Made by a program: the position numbers and the translations under genes
Shown here: in pieces, positions 5,212-12,958 of the stretch
Position numbering within the stretch: the stretch's first letter is position 1
How the letters are laid out: every line of letters starts with the position of its first letter
Notes under the pieces: generated by a model
What the model was told of the DNA's origin: nothing
Databases searched by the model: none
What the model saw: only the letters and a program-made list of their open reading frames with translations
Source of the DNA: an uncultured Brachyspira sp.
GTDB taxonomy: Bacteria; Cyanobacteriota; Vampirovibrionia; Gastranaerophilales; Gastranaerophilaceae
Assembly: GCA_900321895.1 (NCBI GenBank)
Contig: ONYB01000154.1
Location: 1-15,372, forward strand
DNA length: 15,372 bases
Reading direction: 5' to 3'

Positions 5212-6173
5212 AAATCTTGCTTTTTAACTTCTTCCAACACTTTTCTGATTGCTTCTTTTACGGACGATTTTATAACACAACCTGCGGCAAATTTATGTCC
5301 GCCACCACTGAATTTTGAACAAATTTCCGCAACGTCAATATGTTTGCTACGCATTGAAACTTTTGACATATTTGAATTTATTTCTTTTACGATAAAAGCA
5401 GCTTCTGTTGTAGATATTGCCCGCAATTTTTCACACAAACCTTCCGTGCAATCGTCACCTGCTTTAAATCTTTCGATATCTTTTTTGTAGACAGTTGTGT
5501 AAACTATTTTGTTATCACATTCAAAAACCGCATTTTTAATAGCATTAGCCTGAAAAAGCACTAAACCTTTTGTATCATTTTCATAAACATTTTTGTATAT
5601 TTCAGAAGGTTTTGCACCGAATGCAACGAGTTCTGATGCTGCCGCAAAAGTTTTTGCGGTTGTATTATCAAATCTGAAAGAGCCTGTGTCTGTAAGCAAT
5701 GCTGTGTAAAGACAAGTTGCGGTATCTTCAGAAATTTTCCAACCGAGAGATTTCATTATATAGAACAAAAATTCGCCCGTAGAACTTGCGTCGGAGTCAA
5801 CATAGTTCAATTTTGCGTAATTGTTATTCGTTTTGTGGTGGTCGATATTCACGCTACAACCCGCACGGTCAAAAAGTTCGGTCGCTGTAGACATCCTGTC
5901 ATAAGCTGCCACATCCACATTAATCACGACATTATATTCACGGGATTTGTCATATTCATCAAGAGATTTTGCCTGCTTTACAAAAGGCAAAAACTTATAC
6001 ACCGCGGGCACATGTGAAACAACAAGCATATCTGCTTTTTTCTTAAAATTATCCCAAATAGCAGAATACAACCCGCACATAGAACCCAAAGTATCACCGT
6101 CCGGATTTATGTGAGTAACAATTAATATATTTTTGCCCGACTTTATGATATCATTTAATTGACTGTAGTCCAT
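5208..6173 (-). CDS. nrnA: DHH/DHHA1 phosphoesterase, NrnA-type oligoribonuclease / pAp phosphatase
   Basis: This 321-residue protein carries the DHH-family metal motifs: THINPDGDT (H21, D25, D27), NVDVAAYDR (D87), NIDHHKTN (D111-H112-H113), and D126 in YVDSDASSTGE. The DHHA1 substrate domain motif GGGHKFAAG is at about 290-298. NrnA-type enzymes degrade very short RNA oligonucleotides and dephosphorylate 3'-phosphoadenosine 5'-phosphate in the cytoplasm. The frame extends 24 codons further upstream, but I place the start at the ATG at 6173. That is where family similarity begins (MDYSQLNDIIKSGKNILIVT), and a TATCAT -10 sits six bases before it, so upstream codons would not be transcribed. 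No Shine-Dalgarno is present, which predicts a leaderless mRNA. First gene of an operon with the YihY-family gene. Confidence 0.88.
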   Translation of the reverse strand: MDYSQLNDIIKSGKNILIVTHINPDGDTLGSMCGLYSAIWDNFKKKADMLVVSHVPAVYKFLPFVKQAKSLDEYDKSREYNVVINVDVAAYDRMSTATELFDRAGCSVNIDHHKTNNNYAKLNYVDSDASSTGEFLFYIMKSLGWKISEDTATCLYTALLTDTGSFRFDNTTAKTFAAASELVAFGAKPSEIYKNVYENDTKGLVLFQANAIKNAVFECDNKIVYTTVYKKDIERFKAGDDCTEGLCEKLRAISTTEAAFIVKEINSNMSKVSMRSKHIDVAEICSKFSGGGHKFAAGCVIKSSVKEAIRKVLEEVKKQDL

Positions 6174-6179
6174 TTTTCT

Positions 6180-6208
6180 ATGATAGCACAAATAACGGGG
6201 AGTGCAAA
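6180..6208 (-). promoter_or_regulatory. nrnA promoter, apparently leaderless
   Basis: Minus strand: TTTGCA (6208-6203), 17 bases, TATCAT (6185-6180) with an upstream TGC (extended -10), then six bases to the ATG. The -35 overlaps the 5' end of the divergent DUF721 gene's leader and start, so the two promoters probably compete. Confidence 0.5.
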
Positions 6209-6210
6209 AT

Positions 6211-6537
6211 TTGAAAAAAATACTATACACAGATTTTGTAGGCACTGATGAAATAATCTCAAAATTACTTGAAGAAAAAGAATTTAAGCGAGCAATGACT
6301 CGTTCAAATCTTTACAAGTTTTGGGCGAAAGTTGCCGGAACAAAATTTGCCGAGAAGTCACGACCTTATTCGATGTTGGGCGGAGGGGTTATGGTCATCG
6401 CATGCCAGAATTCTATTGTGGCACAGGAATTAATGTTAAAAAAAATGCAACTCTTGATTAAGTTCAAACCATATTTGGAATCTTTAAAAATTTATGTTAA
6501 AGATTTGAAATTTGATGCCAAAAAATGGGAAGAATAA
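6211..6537 (+). CDS. DUF721/DciA-like protein
   Basis: The product is 108 residues if it starts at TTG 6211, which is preceded by GGGGAG (6197-6202) at eight bases. An in-frame GTG at 6202 would overlap that Shine-Dalgarno and is less likely. The family features are an N-terminal helical part (TDEIISKLLEEKEFKRAMTR), the FWAKVAGTKFAEKSRPYSML segment, and the GGVMVIACQNSIVAQELMLK strand-helix typical of DUF721. Members include DciA, the widespread loader/partner of the replicative helicase DnaB, but small DUF721 proteins are diverse and the function is not proven for this one. It diverges from nrnA with overlapping promoters and converges on the decarboxylase gene with four bases between stops. 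Confidence 0.75.
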   Translation: MKKILYTDFVGTDEIISKLLEEKEFKRAMTRSNLYKFWAKVAGTKFAEKSRPYSMLGGGVMVIACQNSIVAQELMLKKMQLLIKFKPYLESLKIYVKDLKFDAKKWEE

Positions 6538-6541
6538 TTTT

Positions 6542-7966
6542 TTATTTAATTACTTCAATAAAATCATAATCCGTCAAATACGGCAAATGTTCTTTCGTAA
6601 TCAATTCCCCAGGGAGAAGAACCGCAATCCCCGGAGGACATTCTGCGATAACTTCTGCGGAAACTCTACCGATTGCCAAATCTTTCGGAATTGTTTCTTT
6701 TTCAGAATAAAAAGCGTCACGAAGGCTCATTTTGATAATCGGCGTCAACATTGGCATGTGTTTTCTATTTTCAAGATAACAAATATCCGAATAAGAAGTT
6801 TTGTCGATTTTTTTCAAACATTTCACCAAATATTCCATATCCGCCCTTGTGTTACCTATATTTGAAAGCAACAAAAGACCTGCGTCCGAGGCACTTTCAA
6901 CCTCAATATTAAAATCGATTTCCAAAATCGACTCAAGACGTTTGCCCGAAAGTCCGTCAGCCCTGATAAACACTTTTGTAACATCCGTCATATACCCAAA
7001 ATCAGGCTTCAAATCATGGATATGTTCCATTTGTTCGATTTCACGGCGAAGATATTTTGCATTGTTAATCGCACGTTGAAGCATTTTTTGTCCTCTTTGG
7101 CTTTCTAAATTTGCACGAGCCGAATCAAGACTTGCCAAAAGCATTAAAGAAGGACTTGTTGTATGAAGAAGTTTTAAAGCTTTTTCAACAGCATCCGCAT
7201 CAATTAAAGAATTTTCTGCGATATGAAGCATTGAGCTTTGACTCATACTTCCGCCAGTTTTGTGAAGTGAATGCACAACAGCATCCGCACCGAGTTGGAG
7301 AGCCGGAGTCGGTAAATGTTTGTTAAAGTTCCATAAACAAGCATGAGCCTCGTCCACAATAAGCGGAACACCAAATCTTTTACAAATAGCAGAAATCGAT
7401 TTTATATCAGACACAACCCCTTCATAAGTAGGGTTAGTAATCCAAACCATAGAAACATCATCGTGAGTTTCAAGCATTTCTTCAACACTTTCAGGAGTGA
7501 CATTTCCCCAAATACCCCAATCTTCAAACCTTTTTGGGATAAGCCAAAGCGGTTCCGCACCTGATATAATCATGCCTGTCAAAACCGAACGGTGACAATT
7601 TCTATTAGTCAAAATCTTTTGACCTTTTTTAGTCAAAGCCATTGCAAGTGCAAGGTTTCCTGCCGTCGAACCATTCAAAAGAAAAAATGTTTTCTTTGCT
7701 CCAAAAGCTTTTGCGGCAAGTTCTTGAGCCTCTTTAATCGGGCCGGTTGCCGGATGTAAAGTTCCAAGATTATCAAACTCATCGGTTGTATCTACGCTCA
7801 AGGCTTTTCTGCCTATTAATTTTTTAAATTCCGGCAATGTTCCGGTACCCTTAGTATGTCCCGGAATATGAAACTGGTACGTAGGGTGTTCGTACGCTTG
7901 TTTTAATGCTTCGACTATTGGGGCTTTTACCTTTACTGATTTGCTATTTTTTGTTACATTTGTCAT
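6542..7966 (-). CDS. PLP-dependent Orn/Lys/Arg decarboxylase (SpeA/YaaO-like)
   Basis: This 474-residue fold-type I PLP enzyme belongs to the short Orn/Lys/Arg decarboxylase family common in Gram-positive bacteria and cyanobacteria. Visible motifs are FHIPGHTKG (32-40), the phosphate-binding NGSTAGN (98-104), H125 in NRNCHRS, VDEAHACLW (D205 pairs with the pyridine nitrogen), and SLHKTGGSMSQ, where K236 should form the Schiff base. The C-terminal domain ends with PPGIAVLLPGE, a family hallmark. It most likely decarboxylates arginine, giving agmatine for polyamine synthesis; lysine or ornithine cannot be excluded from sequence. The frame extends 12 hydrophobic codons upstream (MQIMIFLLYIFI), but a TATATT -10 six bases before the ATG at 7966 argues for that start and a leaderless mRNA. 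Confidence 0.88.
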   Translation of the reverse strand: MTNVTKNSKSVKVKAPIVEALKQAYEHPTYQFHIPGHTKGTGTLPEFKKLIGRKALSVDTTDEFDNLGTLHPATGPIKEAQELAAKAFGAKKTFFLLNGSTAGNLALAMALTKKGQKILTNRNCHRSVLTGMIISGAEPLWLIPKRFEDWGIWGNVTPESVEEMLETHDDVSMVWITNPTYEGVVSDIKSISAICKRFGVPLIVDEAHACLWNFNKHLPTPALQLGADAVVHSLHKTGGSMSQSSMLHIAENSLIDADAVEKALKLLHTTSPSLMLLASLDSARANLESQRGQKMLQRAINNAKYLRREIEQMEHIHDLKPDFGYMTDVTKVFIRADGLSGKRLESILEIDFNIEVESASDAGLLLLSNIGNTRADMEYLVKCLKKIDKTSYSDICYLENRKHMPMLTPIIKMSLRDAFYSEKETIPKDLAIGRVSAEVIAECPPGIAVLLPGELITKEHLPYLTDYDFIEVIK

Positions 7967-7972
7967 AATAAA

Positions 7973-8002
7973 AATATACAATAAAAAAATCATGATTTGC
8001 AA
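7973..8002 (-). promoter_or_regulatory. Decarboxylase promoter, apparently leaderless
   Basis: Minus strand: TTGCAA (8002-7997), 18 bases, TATATT (7978-7973), then six bases to the ATG at 7966. TTGCAA is a palindrome. The porin gene reads away on the other side. Confidence 0.45.
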
Positions 8003-8014
8003 GTTTTTTTATTA

Positions 8015-8020
8015 TATAAT
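8015..8020 (+). promoter_or_regulatory. Probable -10 of the porin gene
   Basis: TATAAT lies 12 bases before the ATG at 8033, with no clear -35 at proper spacing and no Shine-Dalgarno. The leader would be about six bases. The -35-like TTGCAA at 7997 is only 12 bases upstream, too close to serve this promoter. Confidence 0.4.
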
Positions 8021-8032
8021 TAATGAATATTT

Positions 8033-9409
8033 ATGAAAATAAAAATACTGATATTTTTAATACTGTGCTGTTTGATAAAACCGCAATCTGCACTAACAGC
8101 GGAGAATCTTTTAGCGGTTGCGAACGGATATCGGGATGATGTAATTTATCTTCAACTCGGAGCAAACGACATGAAAAATCCTGTTGTCCATGAAGAAGAT
8201 AACGAATTACAAGAAATTGAGGACGAGCTTCCGGAAAACAACACTGAAATTGACGAAACTTCTACAAAAATATTTAATAAATCAAAAAGAGATGAAACCA
8301 TTTTTGAACTCGAAAACAATGTAGAATCAGAATACACGTTTTTTGAAAATTTCAATATAGACAGATTTTTAGACAAAAACAAAGATAACCAAATAGATGA
8401 GGACACCCTTCTCGGTAAAATTTTAAGAAAAAAAATAGTCAGAACAGATATTCCGTCTTATTTATTAAAAGATCAACTGACTTTTCACACCCAAAAAGGA
8501 GCGATTAGCAAAGTTCAATTTTTTGGAGCATACCAAGGAGCCATATCAACAGCTTGGCAAAAAAATGATAATTATTTCGGTTATGACTACGGTTTTGGGC
8601 AAATCGGTGCAGTCGGGAAATTCCGCAACACCAAAACAGACTTTAAAGTTTTATTCAACCCAAGACCAAAAGACGGATTAACCTATATGCAGAACTTTGT
8701 GGCAGATGCATATTTAGTAAACAGCAATATTCCGCACCACAAAATTGTTCTCGGCTACTCAAGAAATCAAGTCGGCAAAGAAGGCGGCTCAAGCTCATAT
8801 ATTTTGCCGTTTGTAACCCGTTCGCAAATCGCAAGGAATTTCGGCTCTACAAGGGCATTAGGTGTCAGATTAATCGGGAACTACTCGCTTTTGGACTACA
8901 ACTTTGCCCTAAACAGTTCGGACAGATTTTTCAGAGATTGGTTTCCGGGGACAGAATTTACGGGCTGGGTAGACTTCAAACCGCTCGGCAAAACCGACGG
9001 CAAATACGGCAGACTGATTATTGGCGGTGGCTTAAACGCAGGTAAAAACGTCACAAACTACACAGTCGGCAGTTTGTACGTTGCATACAAATACAAAAAA
9101 CTTTGGACAAACTTTGAATACGGTATTGCAGACGGCTACAACGGCTCAGCGGTCAGTACAAACAAAGCAATGGGCTTTAACGGCACTATCGGCTACAAAA
9201 TCGTTCCGCAGTTGCAAGTCATTGCAAGATACGACTTTTTTGATCCGAATAGAGATACAGACCACAACAATCGTCAAGAATACACGGCAGGCATAAATTA
9301 CTTCATCAAAGGTCAGGCATTGAGGCTCATATTAAACTATGTTTTTTGCCAAAACCAAGCAACTCAAGACAGTCACAGAATAATTTTCGCAACCCAATTA
9401 TTACTTTAA
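8033..9409 (+). CDS. Outer-membrane porin (Porin O/P-like beta-barrel)
   Basis: The 458-residue protein starts with a signal peptide (MKIKILIFLILCCLIKPQSA, cleavage probably after A23 in ALTA). After it come a very acidic linker (about 54-102, rich in Asp/Glu) and a loop D114-x-N116-x-D118-N-Q-I121-D122-x-x-T125 that resembles an EF-hand or dockerin calcium loop. From about residue 150 to the end there are alternating amphipathic strands rich in Gly, Tyr and Phe (FFGAYQGAIS, YDYGFGQIGAVGKF, LYVAYKYKKLWTNFEYG), as in a transmembrane barrel. The protein ends on a strand, IIFATQLLL. The barrel resembles phosphate-selective porin O/P proteins, though the N-terminal part does not. It implies an outer membrane and would allow passage of small solutes; substrate preference is unknown. 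It stands alone in its transcription unit. Confidence 0.72.
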   Translation: MKIKILIFLILCCLIKPQSALTAENLLAVANGYRDDVIYLQLGANDMKNPVVHEEDNELQEIEDELPENNTEIDETSTKIFNKSKRDETIFELENNVESEYTFFENFNIDRFLDKNKDNQIDEDTLLGKILRKKIVRTDIPSYLLKDQLTFHTQKGAISKVQFFGAYQGAISTAWQKNDNYFGYDYGFGQIGAVGKFRNTKTDFKVLFNPRPKDGLTYMQNFVADAYLVNSNIPHHKIVLGYSRNQVGKEGGSSSYILPFVTRSQIARNFGSTRALGVRLIGNYSLLDYNFALNSSDRFFRDWFPGTEFTGWVDFKPLGKTDGKYGRLIIGGGLNAGKNVTNYTVGSLYVAYKYKKLWTNFEYGIADGYNGSAVSTNKAMGFNGTIGYKIVPQLQVIARYDFFDPNRDTDHNNRQEYTAGINYFIKGQALRLILNYVFCQNQATQDSHRIIFATQLLL

Positions 9410-9442
9410 ATCAGTCATATAAACGATTTTCAGCGAAAAGGC

Positions 9443-9471
9443 TTGCATAATTTCGAGTTATAGAGTATAAT
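9443..9471 (+). promoter_or_regulatory. Promoter and hairpin leader of the zinc-ribbon gene
   Basis: TTGCAT, 17 bases, TATAAT. Transcription should start near 9478, immediately before a 6-bp hairpin TAAGGA/TCCTTA (9479-9484 and 9492-9497) at the extreme 5' end of a ~48-nt leader. The 5' hairpin may protect the mRNA. Confidence 0.6.
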
Positions 9472-9525
9472 TAGCTGATAAGGAGCAAAAATCCTTAATA
9501 GTACCTACCAAATTGGAGAAACAAA

Positions 9526-9807
9526 ATGTACGAAGATGAAAAATTAGTATGTGAAGACTGCGGTGCAGAATTTACCTTCACAGTCGGCGAACAAGAATTC
9601 TATGCAGAAAAAGGACTTGTTAACAAGCCAAAGAGATGTCCGGAATGCCGTAAAAAACGCAGAATGAACAACAGAAGACACAGAAAAATGTACGATGCTG
9701 TATGTGCAAAATGCGGAGCACAAACTCAAGTTCCGTTCAAACCGTCACCGGACAAAGAAGTCTATTGCAGAGAATGCTTCAACAAATTAGCAGAAAATGA
9801 AAACTAA
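9526..9807 (+). CDS. Small protein with two zinc ribbons
   Basis: The 93-residue protein has four CxxC pairs: C9/C12 with C38/C41 form one zinc site, and C60/C63 with C81/C84 the second. Between them is a strongly basic stretch (CRKKRRMNNRRHRKMY, 41-56). The first half, EDCGAEFTFTVGEQEFYAEK followed by RCPEC, is the 'probable zinc-binding domain' family. The second, CAKCGAQTQVPFKPSPDKEV then YCRECF, is the CxxC-type ribbon found in many small bacterial proteins. The function is unknown; the basic linker suggests nucleic-acid contact. The start has a Shine-Dalgarno TTGGAG seven bases upstream, and the gene is a single unit with its own promoter and terminator. Confidence 0.85.
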   Translation: MYEDEKLVCEDCGAEFTFTVGEQEFYAEKGLVNKPKRCPECRKKRRMNNRRHRKMYDAVCAKCGAQTQVPFKPSPDKEVYCRECFNKLAENEN

Positions 9808-9831
9808 TTTTTTGAATATATAGATTTGAGA

Positions 9832-9864
9832 ACGTCGCACGGCAGAAAGCTGTGCGGCGTTTTG
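9832..9864 (+). terminator. Intrinsic terminator of the zinc-ribbon gene
   Basis: AACGTCGCACGGC and GCTGTGCGGCGTT form a 13-bp stem with a five-base loop, followed by TTTTGTGTGTTT. Two pairs are G-U wobbles that hold only in plus-strand RNA. Confidence 0.85.
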
Positions 9865-9890
9865 TGTGTTTCCACAAAAGTGTTAAATAA

Positions 9891-9918
9891 AAAAAAGCTC
9901 CTATGAAGGAGCTTTTTT
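9891..9918 (-). terminator. Intrinsic terminator of dnaG-rpoD, usable in both directions
   Basis: AAAAAAGCTCC and GGAGCTTTTTT form a perfect 11-bp stem with a six-base loop, ending two bases from the rpoD stop. The A and T runs are symmetrical, so it can end transcription on either strand. Confidence 0.85.
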
Positions 9919-9920
9919 AT

Positions 9921-11021
9921 TTATGATTCTACATATTCTCTCAAGCGTTTGCTTCTGTTCGGGTGGCGAAGTTTTCTCAACGCTTTTGCTTCAATCTGTC
10001 TGATACGTTCACGAGTAACTCCGAATAGTTGACCGACTTCTTCCAATGTTCTTTGGCGGCCGTCATCCATGCCGAAACGTAATCTCAAAACATCTCTTTC
10101 TCGAGGAGATAGTGTGCAAAGAACTTCTGCCAAATCTTCTCTTAAAAGTTCTGAAGCAACCGTTTTGATTGGTGCATCCGCTTCTTTATCTTCAATAAAG
10201 TCACCGAGTCTTGAATCTTCTTCCTTACCGATTGGTGTTTCCAATGACAAAGGTTCTTGTGCGATTTTAATGATTTCTCTAAGTTTCGGGATAGAAACGT
10301 TCATTTCGATTGCCAATTCATCCTCGGTTGGTTTTCTAGAAAGTTCTTGTGCCAAACGTCTTGTAACTTTTTTAAGTTTGTTGATTGTTTCAACCATGTG
10401 AACAGGGATACGAATTGTACGAGCCTGATCTGCGATAGCTCTTGTGATTGCTTGTCTAATCCACCATGTTGCGTAAGTTGAGAATTTGAAACCTCTTTCG
10501 TGATCGAACTTTTCTGCGGCACGGATTAAGCCCAAGTTACCTTCTTGAATAAGGTCGAGGAACAACATGCCACGTCCGACGTATTTTTTAGCAATACTTA
10601 CTACCAAACGAAGGTTTGCCTGAACTAATTTTCTCTTGGCAATAGCCCCCGGAGTACCGCCTTCAAGAATTTTGCGTGCCAATTCGATTTCTTCGTTTGC
10701 AGAAAGAAGTTTAATTCTTCCAATTTCTCTCAAATAAAGTCTAACCGGATCATCCACCGCAATTCCTTTTGGAACTTCAACATCGTTTTGATTTCCTTCT
10801 TCATGAGAATTCATCATATAAATGTCGTCAATATTCATTTTACGGTCAATTTTTTCAGTAACAATATCTTCGATATTATCAGTGCTGATGTCCATGTTCA
10901 TGTAGTTTACGCTATCAGCTTCACCGTTAATTGAACCATCCTCATTAATATCATTTAAGTCTAAGTTCTCGTCATCAAGAACATTCACTATTGAGGAACC
11001 GGGTTGTCTTTTTTTAGTCAT
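9921..11021 (-). CDS. rpoD: Primary sigma factor of RNA polymerase (RpoD/SigA)
   Basis: The 366-residue sigma-70 protein directs RNA polymerase to housekeeping promoters. Region 1.2 begins near DPVRLYLREIGRIKLL (91-106). Region 2 contains NLRLVVSIAKKYVGRGM and the -10-binding FKFSTYATWWIRQAI (178-192). Region 3 follows (about 205-275). Region 4.2 holds the -35-binding helix-turn-helix RTLEEVGQLFGVTRERIRQI (324-343), ending in KALRKLRHPNRSKRLREYV. The N-terminus is short and very acidic (Asp/Glu-rich, about 16-82) in place of a long region 1.1, close to the Firmicutes SigA layout. It overlaps the end of dnaG by eight bases and has a good Shine-Dalgarno (GGAGAAA) inside dnaG, so both come from one operon, the conserved dnaG-rpoD arrangement. 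Confidence 0.97.
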   Translation of the reverse strand: MTKKRQPGSSIVNVLDDENLDLNDINEDGSINGEADSVNYMNMDISTDNIEDIVTEKIDRKMNIDDIYMMNSHEEGNQNDVEVPKGIAVDDPVRLYLREIGRIKLLSANEEIELARKILEGGTPGAIAKRKLVQANLRLVVSIAKKYVGRGMLFLDLIQEGNLGLIRAAEKFDHERGFKFSTYATWWIRQAITRAIADQARTIRIPVHMVETINKLKKVTRRLAQELSRKPTEDELAIEMNVSIPKLREIIKIAQEPLSLETPIGKEEDSRLGDFIEDKEADAPIKTVASELLREDLAEVLCTLSPRERDVLRLRFGMDDGRQRTLEEVGQLFGVTRERIRQIEAKALRKLRHPNRSKRLREYVES

Positions 11022-12909
11022 TCATTTTCTCCAGTTTATATTTATTATTTATCTTATCTCTAAGTTGCATTTGAAGTTTTAGGGCTTCTGTTTCGTCTTC
11101 ATCTGCATTTTTATATAATTTTCGTATTTTTTCTTTTTCTTCTTCCCACCGACATCTTTTAATTCGTGCGATATTCTCTTGAATTGCACACTCAAAGTCT
11201 TCGGGCTTGAGGTTGGTGAACGTTTCGGAAATATTTATCAAGTCTGTCAAAACCTTCTGCATTTCAGGCTTTTCGATATATTCCGTGTACAACTGTTCAA
11301 TTAATTCCTTTACATTATTTACGGTACAAATTAATTTGTCAATCGTAGATTTTACATTTATTAACGTTTCATCTGAAAAGTACGAACTGTCAATCATTTC
11401 ATTTATTTGGGCAAATGTAAAATGACTGTCAGGTACAAAAAAAACACTCAACAAATTTTTTTGCACTTTTTCGGAAATTGTTAACTGTTTTGTTACAATT
11501 TTTTTAATATCTTGTTCTGTATTTTGCTGAAAAGCATTGCCCTGCTTGATTTTTTGGATTTCACTCTCAAGTGCCTCCTCGTTAATCCCGATTGCATCCG
11601 CAACCATTTTGACATATTCGGAGCGAACAATCGCATTATTTATCTCTGTCAAAACAGGTATAAAGCTTTTTATATAGCGAGTTTTTTCTTGTGGAGTTTT
11701 GTATTTGTTTTTTTCTTGCAAAAACTTATTTATCTGATAATCAATCAAAAGCGGAGCATGTTTTACAATATCTTTAAAGGTGTCTGCCCCAACGGTTCTG
11801 ATAAATTCGTCAGGATCTTTGCCCTCCGGCGGTGCAATAACCCTGATTTCGCAAGAATACTTGTCGTCACTCGCTGCAAGATAGCTTTCGTCAAACTGTT
11901 TGATGTCGCCTAAACCTTCAAACGCTTCACGAATAATAGCAGCCCCTCTGCCCGTAGCTTTTTGTCCCGCAGAATCAGTATCGAACGACAAATAAATTCG
12001 TCTTGACTTAGTGTATCTGGAAAGCAACTTGACATGGTCAGGTGTCAATGCTGTACCGCAAGACGCAACGGCATTCTCAATTCCGTGAGCCTGTGCGGAA
12101 ATTACGTCAAAATAACCTTCCATTAAGATTACGCCATCCTCCGCCTTAATAGCGTCACGAGCCGTATAAAGCCCGTACAGCAACTTACTTTTGTTATAAA
12201 TCAACGAATCCGCAGAGTTTAAATACTTTGGCGACTGTTCTTTTTCCAAAGCTCTTGCCCCAAATGCTACATATTCACCTAATTCGTTTTGAATAGGGAT
12301 AATTACACGATTACGAAAACGATCAATATAACCTCTTTTGCTTTCCAAAATCAAACCGGCTTTTTCTAAAACTTCATCAGAAAAATCACGTTTCAAAATA
12401 TCATAAAGTGCCGTATAGGCTTTTGGAGCAATTCCAAGGCTGAATTTTTTAATAATTTCACGTGAAATACTTCTGCCTTTCAGATAATCAAGGGCATTGT
12501 CCGCCTCATTTGACTGCTTGTTCAACAAAGCGTCATTGTAATACTCGGCAGCCTTTTGGCACGCAGCCATCATCTCTTCTCGTAAATTTTTTGAGGTTTC
12601 GGACTCGTGGAAATTATCAGGCATTTCAAGGTTAAACTTCGCTGCCAACTCCTTGATTAAATCCATAAACTCAATGCCTTTGGTGTTCATAATAAACGAA
12701 AGAGCGTCACCACCAGCCCCGCAACCGAAACACTTGTAAATACCAAGTTTCGGATTAACAGAGAAGGACGGAGTTTTTTCCTTGTGAAAAGGGCACAAAC
12801 CCCAGTAGTGATTGCCATTCTTCTTCAGAATAACCTGTTCGGAAACGACCTCCACGATATCAAGTCTATCTTTAATTTCAGCAACTAATTCTTCTAAAGT
12901 CTTCGCCAT
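11014..12909 (-). CDS. dnaG: DNA primase
   Basis: The 631-residue protein synthesises RNA primers at the replication fork. The N-terminal zinc-binding domain has C39, H42, C60 and C63 (LCPFHKEKTPSF and KCFGCGAGGDAL). The RNA-polymerase core contains RVIIPIQNELGEYVAFGARA and SPKYLNSADSLIYNKSKLLY. The TOPRIM fold has E264 in MEGYFDVISAQ and D310-x-D312 in SFDTDSAGQKA. The C-terminal third (from about 430) is Lys/Glu-rich and weakly conserved, as usual for the DnaB-interacting domain. First gene of the operon with rpoD. A good promoter and a short leader with GGTGG lie in the 49-bp gap to the metallophosphoesterase gene. Confidence 0.96.
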   Translation of the reverse strand: MAKTLEELVAEIKDRLDIVEVVSEQVILKKNGNHYWGLCPFHKEKTPSFSVNPKLGIYKCFGCGAGGDALSFIMNTKGIEFMDLIKELAAKFNLEMPDNFHESETSKNLREEMMAACQKAAEYYNDALLNKQSNEADNALDYLKGRSISREIIKKFSLGIAPKAYTALYDILKRDFSDEVLEKAGLILESKRGYIDRFRNRVIIPIQNELGEYVAFGARALEKEQSPKYLNSADSLIYNKSKLLYGLYTARDAIKAEDGVILMEGYFDVISAQAHGIENAVASCGTALTPDHVKLLSRYTKSRRIYLSFDTDSAGQKATGRGAAIIREAFEGLGDIKQFDESYLAASDDKYSCEIRVIAPPEGKDPDEFIRTVGADTFKDIVKHAPLLIDYQINKFLQEKNKYKTPQEKTRYIKSFIPVLTEINNAIVRSEYVKMVADAIGINEEALESEIQKIKQGNAFQQNTEQDIKKIVTKQLTISEKVQKNLLSVFFVPDSHFTFAQINEMIDSSYFSDETLINVKSTIDKLICTVNNVKELIEQLYTEYIEKPEMQKVLTDLINISETFTNLKPEDFECAIQENIARIKRCRWEEEKEKIRKLYKNADEDETEALKLQMQLRDKINNKYKLEKMND

Positions 12910-12927
12910 AATTCCACCGATACCAAC

Positions 12928-12956
12928 ATTCTAACACCCGATTACAAAACTGCCAA
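12928..12956 (-). promoter_or_regulatory. Promoter of dnaG-rpoD
   Basis: Minus strand: TTGGCA (12956-12951), 17 bases, TAGAAT (12933-12928) preceded by TGT (extended -10). Both hexamers match consensus at five of six positions. The leader is about 11-12 bases and includes GGTGG. There is no terminator between the metallophosphoesterase stop (12959) and this promoter, so read-through from that gene is possible. Confidence 0.65.
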
Positions 12957-12958
12957 CT

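Noticed and set aside
6174..6245. Upstream 24-codon extension of the nrnA-type gene
   Set aside because: The added sequence (MPTKSVYSIFFKFC...) has no family similarity, lies upstream of the predicted start of transcription and overlaps the divergent gene.
7967..8002. Upstream hydrophobic 12-codon extension of the decarboxylase
   Set aside because: It looks like a membrane segment, but it includes the predicted -10 and is not part of this cytoplasmic enzyme family.
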